NCBI RefSeq assembly: GCF_030908625.1
Contig: NZ_CP133133.1
Location: forward strand, 1-64,000
Reading direction: 5' to 3'
DNA length: 64,000 bases
DNA from: Paludicola sp. MB14-C6
GTDB lineage: Bacteria > Bacillota > Clostridia > Oscillospirales > Ruminococcaceae
Shown: in pieces, positions 55,032 through 62,408 of the stretch
Layout: every line of letters starts with the position of its first letter
How positions within the stretch are numbered: the stretch's first letter is position 1
Notes under the pieces: generated by a model
The model's input: only the letters and a program-made list of their open reading frames with translations
Told to the model about the DNA's origin: nothing
The model's database searches: none
Translations under genes and position numbers: made by a program

Positions 55032-55080
55032 AACTCCTCCTTTGAATATATTTTAATAGTGTATTTAAGGAGGAGTTTTT
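55032..55080 (+). terminator. hairpin after yajC that also covers the next ribosome site
   Basis: An 11-bp stem (AACTCCTCCTT at 55032-55042 and AAGGAGGAGTT at 55067-55077) followed by TTT. It looks like a terminator for yajC, yet its 3' arm is the AAGGAGG of the gene starting with GTG at 55081. Confidence 0.75.
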
Positions 55081-55494
55081 GTGGATAACTTGAAGCATGG
55101 CAAGAATAGTAATCTTGGTAAACATACAAAGTTGACTTTATTGAGCGTTTTAATTGGCGAAGTTGTAACCATTCTGCTAATCATGTTGTTTTCCATTGTG
55201 ATGTGTAAAATAGATATTCCAATTCTAGTTGCAGATATGATTATTATTTTTGTTGCGGCTTTAGGCGGATTTATTGCGGGTTATATGAATGGCAGAATGA
55301 TAAAAGAAAAGGGAATGCTATATGGTGCTGCATGCGGTACAATTATGGCTTTGCTACTGCTTATAATGAAATTGATTTTTTGTGATCCTGTTCCAACTTG
55401 GCTGACATTAGCTAAATTGTTGCTCATGGTAGTTTTATCTGCTGTTGGCGGAATTGTTGGCGTAAATAAAAAATCAAAACGTATTAAATATTGA
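55081..55494 (+). CDS. TIGR04086-like four-segment membrane protein
   Basis: A 137-aa membrane protein with four hydrophobic segments (about 22-42, 50-68, 78-98, 108-126), Gly-rich in the second (ALGGFIAGYMNG). It fits the TIGR04086 family found next to yajC and SCIFF in Clostridia; function unknown. The GTG start is 7 nt after AAGGAGG, which lies inside the preceding hairpin. Confidence 0.8.
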   Translation: MDNLKHGKNSNLGKHTKLTLLSVLIGEVVTILLIMLFSIVMCKIDIPILVADMIIIFVAALGGFIAGYMNGRMIKEKGMLYGAACGTIMALLLLIMKLIFCDPVPTWLTLAKLLLMVVLSAVGGIVGVNKKSKRIKY

Positions 55495-55519
55495 TTTTTT
55501 CTATTGTATGTGATAAAAT
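55491..55519 (+). promoter_or_regulatory. candidate promoter of scfA
   Basis: TTGATT (55491-55496), a 17-bp spacer and TAAAAT (55514-55519), about 30 bp before scfA. The -35 overlaps the stop of the upstream gene. Confidence 0.65.
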
Positions 55520-55549
55520 TAGAATATAAACATCAAAAGGAGTCGCGAT

Positions 55550-55687
55550 ATGAAACATATTAAAACATTAAATAAAGCAAATTTAAAGAAATCTGCTGCT
55601 AAAGGCGGTTGCGGAGAGTGTCAAGCATCTTGTCAATCTGCTTGCAAAACATCTTGTACCGTTGCAAATCAAAAATGCGAAAAATAA
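55550..55687 (+). CDS. scfA: SCIFF precursor peptide (six cysteines in forty-five residues)
   Basis: A 45-aa peptide with exactly six Cys at positions 21, 24, 28, 32, 36 and 43. The leader is MKHIKTLNKANLKKSAAKGG and the core starts CGECQASCQSAC. This is the SCIFF family, a ranthipeptide whose Cys form thioether bonds installed by the radical SAM enzyme encoded next. AAAGGAG is 9 nt upstream. Its mature biological role is still not settled. Confidence 0.96.
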   Translation: MKHIKTLNKANLKKSAAKGGCGECQASCQSACKTSCTVANQKCEK

Positions 55688-55694
55688 CGAAACG

Positions 55695-55722
55695 AAGGGA
55701 CAGATAATGTCCCTTTATTTTA
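55695..55722 (+). terminator. attenuator between scfA and scfB
   Basis: An 8-bp stem (AAGGGACA and its complement), loop GATAA, followed by TTTATTTTAT. It would let scfA be made in excess over scfB. Confidence 0.8.
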
Positions 55723-55752
55723 TGTATTTTACAATTATTATGGAGGAACAGA

Positions 55753-57108
55753 ATGATACATAAATATAAATTAAATGGATTTAATATCGTAGTGGACGTA
55801 AATAGTGGTGCGGTTCATGTAATAGACGATTTATCCTATGAAATGCTTGACTATATCTCAGCACCATTAGCAGATGAGCTAGCAGATGATGTGGTTTCTA
55901 AGCTATCAAATAAATATGCAAAGCAAGACATATTGGAATCTTTCGCTGAACTAAAAGAATTGTATGACAATGAGTTGCTTTTCTCAAGCGATGATTACGA
56001 AAAGTTTGCGAATATGATGGTTTCTGCACCGGTAAAAGCAATGTGCTTACACGTAGCACACGACTGTAATTTACGCTGCAAATATTGCTTTGCTTCAACA
56101 GGAGATTTTGGCGTAGGAAGAAAGCTTCTTGACGAGTCTACCGGTAAGATGGCAATTGATTTCTTGCTTGAAAATTCAAAGGGCAGAAAAAATATAGAAT
56201 TAGATTTCTTTGGCGGCGAGCCATTGATGAATATGGAAGTTGTAAAATCAATTGTAGAATATGCAAGAAGCAAAGAAAAAGAATATAATAAAAACTTCCG
56301 CTTTACAATTACAACAAACGGCGTATTGCTGAATGACGATTACATAGATTTCATCAATAAAGAAATGTCAAATGTTGTTTTATCCCTTGACGGAAGAAAA
56401 GAAATAAACGATTTACTTCGTCCAACATCCAATCAAAAAGGTAGTTACGACATTATTGTACCAAAATATCAAGAATTGGTTGAAAAACGTGGGCATGACC
56501 AATACTATGTTAGAGGAACTTTCACCAAACACAATTTAGATTTTGCAAAAGATGTCATGCACTTAAACGAGCTTGGTTTTGATCAAATTTCAATTGAACC
56601 AGTTGTATCTGCTGATACAAAGGATTATGCAATTACCGAAAAAGAGTTGCCTAGAATTTTTGAAGAATATGAAGATTTGGCGAAGCAAATGATTGAAAAG
56701 AAAAAAGAGGGTAAAGGCTTTAACTTCTTCCATTTCATGTTGGATTTAGATCAAGGCCCATGTGCAATTAAACGTCTTCGTGGATGTGGCTGTGGTAACG
56801 AATACGTAGCGGTAACTCCTGACGGCGATATCTATCCATGTCATCAATTTGTTGGTATGGAAGAGTGGAAAATGGGTAGCTTGTATGATGGCAGCTTTAA
56901 TAAAGAAATGAAAGCTAATTTTGCAAAAGCAAATGTATATAACAAATCCGAATGTAAAGAGTGCTGGGCGAAATTCTATTGTAGTGGTGGCTGTAACGCT
57001 AACAATTTGCAATATGCAGGCGATATTTTGAAACCACATAAGATTTCATGTGAGATGCAAAAGAAACGTTTAGAATGTGCAATTATGATGAAAGCAGCTT
57101 TGGCATAA
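55753..57108 (+). CDS. scfB: radical SAM/SPASM SCIFF maturase
   Basis: A 451-aa enzyme that makes the thioether crosslinks in SCIFF. The N-terminal part (residues 1-90) resembles a RiPP recognition element. The radical SAM motif CNLRCKYC is at 105-112, and the SPASM region near the C-terminus has CAIKRLRGCGCG, PDGDIYPCHQF, CKECWAKFYCSGGCN. GGAGG precedes the ATG. It directly follows the precursor gene. Confidence 0.96.
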   Translation: MIHKYKLNGFNIVVDVNSGAVHVIDDLSYEMLDYISAPLADELADDVVSKLSNKYAKQDILESFAELKELYDNELLFSSDDYEKFANMMVSAPVKAMCLHVAHDCNLRCKYCFASTGDFGVGRKLLDESTGKMAIDFLLENSKGRKNIELDFFGGEPLMNMEVVKSIVEYARSKEKEYNKNFRFTITTNGVLLNDDYIDFINKEMSNVVLSLDGRKEINDLLRPTSNQKGSYDIIVPKYQELVEKRGHDQYYVRGTFTKHNLDFAKDVMHLNELGFDQISIEPVVSADTKDYAITEKELPRIFEEYEDLAKQMIEKKKEGKGFNFFHFMLDLDQGPCAIKRLRGCGCGNEYVAVTPDGDIYPCHQFVGMEEWKMGSLYDGSFNKEMKANFAKANVYNKSECKECWAKFYCSGGCNANNLQYAGDILKPHKISCEMQKKRLECAIMMKAALA

Positions 57109-57145
57109 TATTTTATTGTCAAGACAGTATAAAAGGATGGTAATT

Positions 57146-57940
57146 ATGAATAAAGTTGGATTTATTGGCGCAGGTAATATGGCAACTGCAATTATATCCG
57201 GAATTACAAAAGCAAAAATGAATGTTGAGCTATATGCTTATGATGTGGATTTTGAAAAAGCAAGTGCTTTGGCAAAGTTTCAAGTACATGCGTGCAACAG
57301 TATATTAGAGATGGTAAAAGATATCGATTTTCTATTCTTATCTGTGAAACCGCAAAATTTTTCAGAAGTGCTAACTGAAATCAAAGGGCATCTATCCAAG
57401 TATACTGTTATTGTTTCAATTGCTGCAGGTATCACCCAAGAGTATATTGCAACCATTTTGGGTTTTGATGTAAAGGTAGTTCGTGTTATGCCAAACACGC
57501 CGTTATTGCTTGGTTTTGGTGCATCTGCATTATCACATAACAGCCAAGTTACTGCTGATGAATTTAACTTTGTTCAACAAATTTTTAATAGTGCCGGAAT
57601 ATCCGAGGTCGTTTCACCTGATAAAATGAACGAGGTAATTGCGATTAATGGCAGTACTCCTGCGTTTATTTATGAATTTGCTCGCTGTTTTATTGAATAT
57701 GGAAAAAGCGTTGACCTTGATGAAAAAGTATGTTTGAACTTATTTTCTCAAACACTTATCGGTAGTGCGAAAATGATGATGGAATCCGGATATACCATCG
57801 AAGAGCTGATTCAAATGGTATCTTCAAAAGGCGGAACTACAATAGCAGGATTAGAGTCTTTTAAAGACTCAGGTTTGCAAGATGTAGTAACAGATGCTTG
57901 TAAAAAATGTGTAAATCGTGCATATGAACTTTCTAAGTAA
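57146..57940 (+). CDS. proC: pyrroline-5-carboxylate reductase
   Basis: A 264-aa enzyme reducing pyrroline-5-carboxylate to proline. It has NAD(P) motif VGFIGAGNMATAI, LSVKPQNF, RVMPNTP, and the signature ALSHNSQVTADEF then NGSTPAFIYEF and SKGGTTIAGLESF. ATG 57146 has AAAAGGATGG upstream; the longer frame from 57116 lacks a ribosome site. Confidence 0.95.
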   Translation: MNKVGFIGAGNMATAIISGITKAKMNVELYAYDVDFEKASALAKFQVHACNSILEMVKDIDFLFLSVKPQNFSEVLTEIKGHLSKYTVIVSIAAGITQEYIATILGFDVKVVRVMPNTPLLLGFGASALSHNSQVTADEFNFVQQIFNSAGISEVVSPDKMNEVIAINGSTPAFIYEFARCFIEYGKSVDLDEKVCLNLFSQTLIGSAKMMMESGYTIEELIQMVSSKGGTTIAGLESFKDSGLQDVVTDACKKCVNRAYELSK

Positions 57941-57984
57941 TATTTTATGGATTCTTAACATATATATTGAAAAAAAGTGTTAGG

Positions 57985-58629
57985 ATGATTATATTGCGTA
58001 GGACAAGTTTTCATGACCATTCACTTGGTCACGACAATTCAATTGGTAAAAATAATTATATTTTTTTGGCGATTATACTTTTATTTATCGTAGGTATGAT
58101 TTACGGCACTTTGCTTATTAAGTCTCAATCAGGTAGTTTGCTAAAACAGCTGAATATTATTACAAAGGAATATGTAGGATCTCATCGAACCCAGAGTATT
58201 ATTTCTTTAATGATAAATTCATTCTTGTCTTCTGCGCTATTTTTGGTTATTCCTTATCTTTTAGGATATAGTGCAATCGGTCAAGCAGGAACGTTATTTG
58301 TTCCGTTGTTCAAAGGATTAGGGCTTGGGGCAACGTTAGGTAATTTGTATTTAACATATGGTTTAAAGGGAATAGGCTATAGTGCTTTAATTATCGTTCC
58401 GCAAACTGCAATAGCGCTTTTTGCAATTATTATTGGGTGCAGAGAATCAATAAAGCTTTCTAATATGTTTTTCATCAGTATTTTACCGGACCGAGAAAAA
58501 ATGGTTACCTCAAGTACTGTGAAAATGTATAATATAAAATTCTTAATTTTATTATCTTTTATTGTGCTCTCTGCTCTTGTCGATGCGACATTTGTTGCGT
58601 TGTTTTCAGGAATTTTTCAGATATACTAA
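57985..58629 (+). CDS. SpoIIM/DUF95-like membrane protein
   Basis: A protein of about 214 aa with five hydrophobic segments (LAIILLFIVGMIYGTLL first), a SRTQSIISLMINSFLSSALFL-like region and FKGLGLGATLGNLYLTYGLKG, typical of the stage II sporulation protein M superfamily. In sporulating bacteria SpoIIM helps engulfment with SpoIID and SpoIIP, neither of which is nearby. The start is unclear: ATG 57985 is given, TTG 57994 sits better after AGGATG, and TTG 57967 is the longest. Confidence 0.75.
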   Translation: MIILRRTSFHDHSLGHDNSIGKNNYIFLAIILLFIVGMIYGTLLIKSQSGSLLKQLNIITKEYVGSHRTQSIISLMINSFLSSALFLVIPYLLGYSAIGQAGTLFVPLFKGLGLGATLGNLYLTYGLKGIGYSALIIVPQTAIALFAIIIGCRESIKLSNMFFISILPDREKMVTSSTVKMYNIKFLILLSFIVLSALVDATFVALFSGIFQIY

Positions 58630-58647
58630 AAAAATAGGAGGTTAAAA

Positions 58648-59409
58648 ATGGCTGGATTTTTAGGCATGGGGAATTTCACAAAGCCCGGCAAAGGCATAAA
58701 AAAAGGTGCTGATGAGAAAAAGCGTTTCTTTCAATTTTTTGATTTGTATTTTCGAAAGTTTGGAAGCCTAATAAAATTAAATTTAATATTTATTTTATTT
58801 TGTCTACCGATTTTTACAATCGGACCTGCAACAGCAGGAATGATGAAAGTAATTCGTTATTATAACGAGGGTAAACCTGTATTTTTATTTTCGGATTTTT
58901 GGGATGCATTTAAGCAAAACTTTGGTCAAAGCTTTTTGATGAGTATTGTGAATGGAATTATAGCCTCAGCTTGCTATACTTCTTTAGTGTTCTATTATGG
59001 TAAGATGTTAAATAGTTGGGGATATGCAATTCCGTTAGGCATTATTGCAATATTATCAGTTTTATTTATCATGATGAATTTTTATACTTATTTATTGATA
59101 GTAACGGTAGATTTAAAGTTTATTGCTTTATTAAAGAATGCGTTCTCAATGATAATCTTAGGAATAAAATCTAATTTCTTTACGATTATCTTTACTGGTT
59201 TGGTTGTAGCTATCTGTTTCATAATTCCAATTGGAGGATGGCTTTTATTAGCGATAGTAGGCTTTTCGACTATTGGTATGATAATATGTTTTAATTCATT
59301 TCAACATATTTATAGCTATTTAATAAAGCCATATTATGATAGCAATGGATTGGAAAATCCGTATGAAAAAACTGAGGATACTGATTCGATCTTTGAAGAT
59401 GCAACTTAA
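58648..59409 (+). CDS. DUF624 (YesL-like) membrane protein
   Basis: A 253-aa membrane protein of the YesL/DUF624 family with about six hydrophobic segments, the signature LIFILFCLPIFTIGPATAGMM (first segment, residues about 50-70), and NPYEKTEDTDSIFED at the tail. In Bacillus YesL lies in a pectin-use cluster, but in Clostridia these proteins often stand alone. Function unknown. GGAGG precedes the ATG. Confidence 0.83.
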   Translation: MAGFLGMGNFTKPGKGIKKGADEKKRFFQFFDLYFRKFGSLIKLNLIFILFCLPIFTIGPATAGMMKVIRYYNEGKPVFLFSDFWDAFKQNFGQSFLMSIVNGIIASACYTSLVFYYGKMLNSWGYAIPLGIIAILSVLFIMMNFYTYLLIVTVDLKFIALLKNAFSMIILGIKSNFFTIIFTGLVVAICFIIPIGGWLLLAIVGFSTIGMIICFNSFQHIYSYLIKPYYDSNGLENPYEKTEDTDSIFEDAT

Positions 59410-59423
59410 ATTATATATACAAG

Positions 59424-59462
59424 AAAAAGGCTTTTATCAGTGAAACTGATAAAAGCCTTTTT
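59424..59462. terminator. bidirectional terminator between the DUF624 gene and lgt
   Basis: A perfect 17-bp stem (AAAAAGGCTTTTATCAG and its complement) with loop TGAAA and A/T runs on both sides, so it works for both converging genes. Confidence 0.92.
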
Positions 59463-59483
59463 GTTTATGGTCATAAAGTGAAA

Positions 59484-60254
59484 CTAAGTATTATTATGTT
59501 TTACTTTTTTAAATTTCACAGTATCTAGTAATAAGAATAAACCACCTGCTATAATAATGATTAAAGAAATGAATTGTGAGGTAGATAAGAATCCGCCTAC
59601 ATTCCCTCGATAATCGTTTCTAAAATATTCTATAATAAATCTACCAATACTATATAATATTAAATAAACAGCTCCAACTTTGCCGGCTTTTCGTTCTTTT
59701 TTAGCATACACTAACAGAATTGCCATGATTAAAAAATCTCCTGCGCTTGAAAACAACTGAGTCGGAATAAGTTTAACTCCATTCGGTGCAATTTCGGAAT
59801 TATGAAATGTAACGCCGAAAAAAGAATTTGTTTCTTTTCCATAACAGCATCCCGCTAAGAAACATCCAATTCGGCCAAATCCTTGAGCCAATGCAACAGA
59901 TGGAATCATTAGATCAAAATAATTTAAGAAGTTAATTTTTTTGATTCTGCAATAAAGTATAGCTGCAATTAACCCACCAATTATTCCACCATATACTACG
60001 AATCCGCTACCTGAGAAGAAACTCATAGGATTTTCGAGGAATGTTGGTAATTCAACAATACAATATAGTATTTTCGCTCCTAAAAAGCCGAAGACCATGC
60101 ATAATATGATGATGTTAAGAACATGGTCTGTGTTCAGACCTTTTGATTTTGTTCTTTTAGTGGCTAACAGTATGGCAAATAGAATACCTATGCTAATCAT
60201 TACCCCATAACTATGAATGGTTAATGAGCCTATACGAAATAAATCGTTATACAT
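59484..60254 (-). CDS. lgt: prolipoprotein diacylglyceryl transferase
   Basis: A 256-aa membrane enzyme that adds diacylglycerol to the lipobox Cys. Shows HSYGVMISIGILFA near the start, GGLIAAILYCRIKK, the Lgt signature AQGFGRIGCFLAGCCYG (conserved Arg) and SIGRFIIEYFRNDYRGN. ATG 60254 has AAAGGG 9 nt upstream. It likely follows galU in one transcript. It would lipidate the binding lipoproteins of the blaI operon. Confidence 0.95.
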   Translation of the reverse strand: MYNDLFRIGSLTIHSYGVMISIGILFAILLATKRTKSKGLNTDHVLNIIILCMVFGFLGAKILYCIVELPTFLENPMSFFSGSGFVVYGGIIGGLIAAILYCRIKKINFLNYFDLMIPSVALAQGFGRIGCFLAGCCYGKETNSFFGVTFHNSEIAPNGVKLIPTQLFSSAGDFLIMAILLVYAKKERKAGKVGAVYLILYSIGRFIIEYFRNDYRGNVGGFLSTSQFISLIIIIAGGLFLLLDTVKFKKVKHNNT

Positions 60255-60301
60255 GAAGATCAACCCTTTCTAAATAGCTTTGCGATTACGTATAAAAACG
60301 G

Positions 60302-61174
60302 CTATAGTGTCTTCATGAGTTCTTTTAGATACTTCTTAAAGTTTTCGCCGATTTCCTTGTGATTTAAACCGGTTTCTACAATCGCTTCAAGAACGCCAAG
60401 TTTATTGCCCATATCGTAGCGTTTGCCTATGAAGTCTACTCCAACCATACCTTTAGTCTGTGCTAGTATTTTCATAGCGTCAGTTAGCTGATATTCGCCG
60501 CCTGCACCCTTTGGAATGGTTTCAAGTATATCAAAAATTTCAGGAGGTAACACACATCTTCCTAAGATAGAATATAGGGAAAGAACGTCTTGTTGAGTGG
60601 CTGGCTTTTCTATCATATCTGTTACTTTATATAGATTGTCATGGAATAGGTCGACTTTAAGAGAAGAGTATTTATAAATATCATCTGCATCAACGGTTTT
60701 AATTCCTACGCAGCCAAGTCCAAATTCATCATATGCTTGCATAAGTTGTCCACATACAGGATTATCTCCCATAATAACATCATCGCCGTATAGCACAGCA
60801 AATGGCTCATTACCGACGAATGATTTGGCACACATAACCGCATGGCCTAAGCCTTTCGTTTCTTTTTGACGTATAAATGTAATGTTTGCAAGGTTTGCAA
60901 TGTCTACAACTTCATTATACATTTCTTGTTTGCCGCTTGCCAGTAAACGACCTTCTAATTCTGGGGAACGATCAAAATGATCTTCCATAATAGTTTTGCC
61001 TCTACTGGTTATAATACAAATATCTTCAATACCGCTTTTAACTGCTTCTTCAACAATATATTGAATAGCAGGCTTATCTACGATAGGCAACATTTCTTTT
61101 GGCATAGACTTTGTAGCAGGCAATACCCTTGTGCCTAAACCGGCAGCTGGAATAATCGCTTTTTTAACTTTCAT
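60302..61174 (-). CDS. galU: UTP-glucose-1-phosphate uridylyltransferase
   Basis: A 290-aa nucleotidyltransferase making UDP-glucose. It has AIIPAAGLGTRVLPATKSMPKEM, VDKPAIQYIVEEAV, FAVLYGDDVIMGD and GGEYQLTDAM. ATG 61174 has GGAGG 8 nt upstream; the longer frame to 61219 carries no signal. It is preceded by a promoter and followed by lgt. Confidence 0.96.
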   Translation of the reverse strand: MKVKKAIIPAAGLGTRVLPATKSMPKEMLPIVDKPAIQYIVEEAVKSGIEDICIITSRGKTIMEDHFDRSPELEGRLLASGKQEMYNEVVDIANLANITFIRQKETKGLGHAVMCAKSFVGNEPFAVLYGDDVIMGDNPVCGQLMQAYDEFGLGCVGIKTVDADDIYKYSSLKVDLFHDNLYKVTDMIEKPATQQDVLSLYSILGRCVLPPEIFDILETIPKGAGGEYQLTDAMKILAQTKGMVGVDFIGKRYDMGNKLGVLEAIVETGLNHKEIGENFKKYLKELMKTL

Positions 61175-61209
61175 CTGAATAACCTCCAAGTTGATGTAAT
61201 TATTTAATA

Positions 61210-61238
61210 ATTTTAACATATATTTTATAATAGTTCAA
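61210..61238 (-). promoter_or_regulatory. promoter of galU
   Basis: On the minus strand TTGAAC (61233-61238), a 17-bp spacer and TAAAAT (61210-61215), about 35 bp before the galU start. Confidence 0.65.
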
Positions 61239-61296
61239 TGCAAAATTCCAGGAAGAAGTTTCCTTAAAAAAATAGCTGTTTTTTTCAGAAAAAGTA

Positions 61297-61325
61297 TTGA
61301 CTTATGGATATATCTTTGGTATACT
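61297..61325 (+). promoter_or_regulatory. promoter of the tRNA cluster
   Basis: TTGACT (61297-61302), a 17-bp spacer and TATACT (61320-61325), 41 bp before the first tRNA. Confidence 0.85.
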
Positions 61326-61366
61326 ATAACACGTTGCTGATGGATAACATTCAAACGCAAAGCAAT

Positions 61367-61440
<74 letters not shown>

Positions 61441-61491
61441 TTTTTTTGCTTATTTAGCGATTGTGCTAGACAAGCTTAAAACAGCAACTAT

Positions 61492-61568
<77 letters not shown>

Positions 61569-61580
61569 AAGAAAATATAT

Positions 61581-61658
61581 GGTGGATATAGCTCAGTCGG
61601 TTAGAGCGCCAGATTGTGGCTCTGGAGGTCGTGGGTTCGAATCCCATTATCCACCCCA
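61581..61658 (+). tRNA. tRNA-His (anticodon GTG)
   Basis: Acceptor GTGGATA pairs with TATCCAC, with an extra 5' G (-1) opposite discriminator C73, as expected for tRNA-His. The anticodon loop is TTGTGGC. CCA is encoded. Confidence 0.97.
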
Positions 61659-61681
61659 CATTTTCTTATCAAATTTTATAT

Positions 61682-61757
61682 TGGGGTATCGCCAAGCGGT
61701 AAGGCACAGGACTTTGACTCCTGCATTCCGATAGTTCGAATCTATCTACCCCAACCA
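61682..61757 (+). tRNA. tRNA-Gln (anticodon TTG)
   Basis: Acceptor TGGGGTA pairs with TACCCCA. The anticodon stem CAGGA/TCCTG holds loop CTTTGAC. CCA is encoded. Confidence 0.97.
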
Positions 61758-61772
61758 GAATGATTATGTATT

Positions 61773-61808
61773 AAAAACCTTGCAAAGAGTAATTTTTGCA
61801 AGGTTTTT
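61773..61808 (+). terminator. terminator of the tRNA cluster
   Basis: A perfect 14-bp stem (AAAAACCTTGCAAA and its complement) with an 8-nt loop, ending in five T. Confidence 0.92.
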
Positions 61809-61917
61809 AATTCGTATATGGATATTGCTGTTACGGTGTATGTAACGGTGAGGGAACGCAAATACAATTAATGATTTATGTAAACGAAATATTTTTAAAC
61901 GAAGGAGTATCTTATTT

Positions 61918-62304
61918 ATGAAACCGAATAATCAAACAGCAGCTATTTGTGGACTTTTTTGTGGTACATGTCCTTCTTATCCAAAAGATTGTCATGGGTG
62001 CCTTTCGGATAAACTGACTTCTCATTGTTTAATTTGTTCCAATGGATTTCGTGAATGTGCAAAAAATAATGGAGTGACACGTTGCTTTGAATGTGATGCA
62101 TTTCCATGCGATAGATTGAATCAATTTTCAACTCAGCATTGGGAAAATGGGATTTGTCATCATGCTGAGGTCATAAATGACTTGGTATATATGAAAGAAA
62201 ACAGCGTTGAGAATTGGGTATCTAAAAAAACAAGTGAAAATACTTGTCCGAAATGTGGCCGGTTAGTTTATTGGTATGATAAAAAAAGTCACGTTTGTGA
62301 GTAA
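61918..62304 (+). CDS. DUF3795 Cys-rich protein
   Basis: A 128-aa protein with the DUF3795 pattern: ICGLFCGTCPSYPKDCHGCLS, then HCLICSNGFRECAKNN, RCFECDAFPCDRL and a C-terminal CPKCGR pair. The numerous Cys probably bind zinc or iron-sulfur clusters. Function unknown. AAGGAG lies upstream of the ATG, and a terminator follows. Confidence 0.85.
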   Translation: MKPNNQTAAICGLFCGTCPSYPKDCHGCLSDKLTSHCLICSNGFRECAKNNGVTRCFECDAFPCDRLNQFSTQHWENGICHHAEVINDLVYMKENSVENWVSKKTSENTCPKCGRLVYWYDKKSHVCE

Positions 62305-62324
62305 ACGAACTGAATCGTAATTAT

Positions 62325-62354
62325 AAAAGCTTCGATGTTACAATCGAAGCTTTT
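62325..62354 (+). terminator. terminator of the DUF3795 gene
   Basis: A 12-bp stem (AAAAGCTTCGAT and its complement), loop GTTACA, ending in TTTT. Confidence 0.85.
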
Positions 62355-62360
62355 GTAATA

Positions 62361-62396
62361 GAAAAAAATCTTCCATCAGCTATACTGATGGAAGAT
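62361..62396 (-). terminator. terminator of the beta-galactosidase gene
   Basis: On the minus strand a 12-bp stem (ATCTTCCATCAG and its complement), 5-nt loop, followed by a run of seven T. It lies 12 bp after the stop codon at 62409. Confidence 0.88.
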
Positions 62397-62408
62397 AAAA
62401 GAAAGCAT

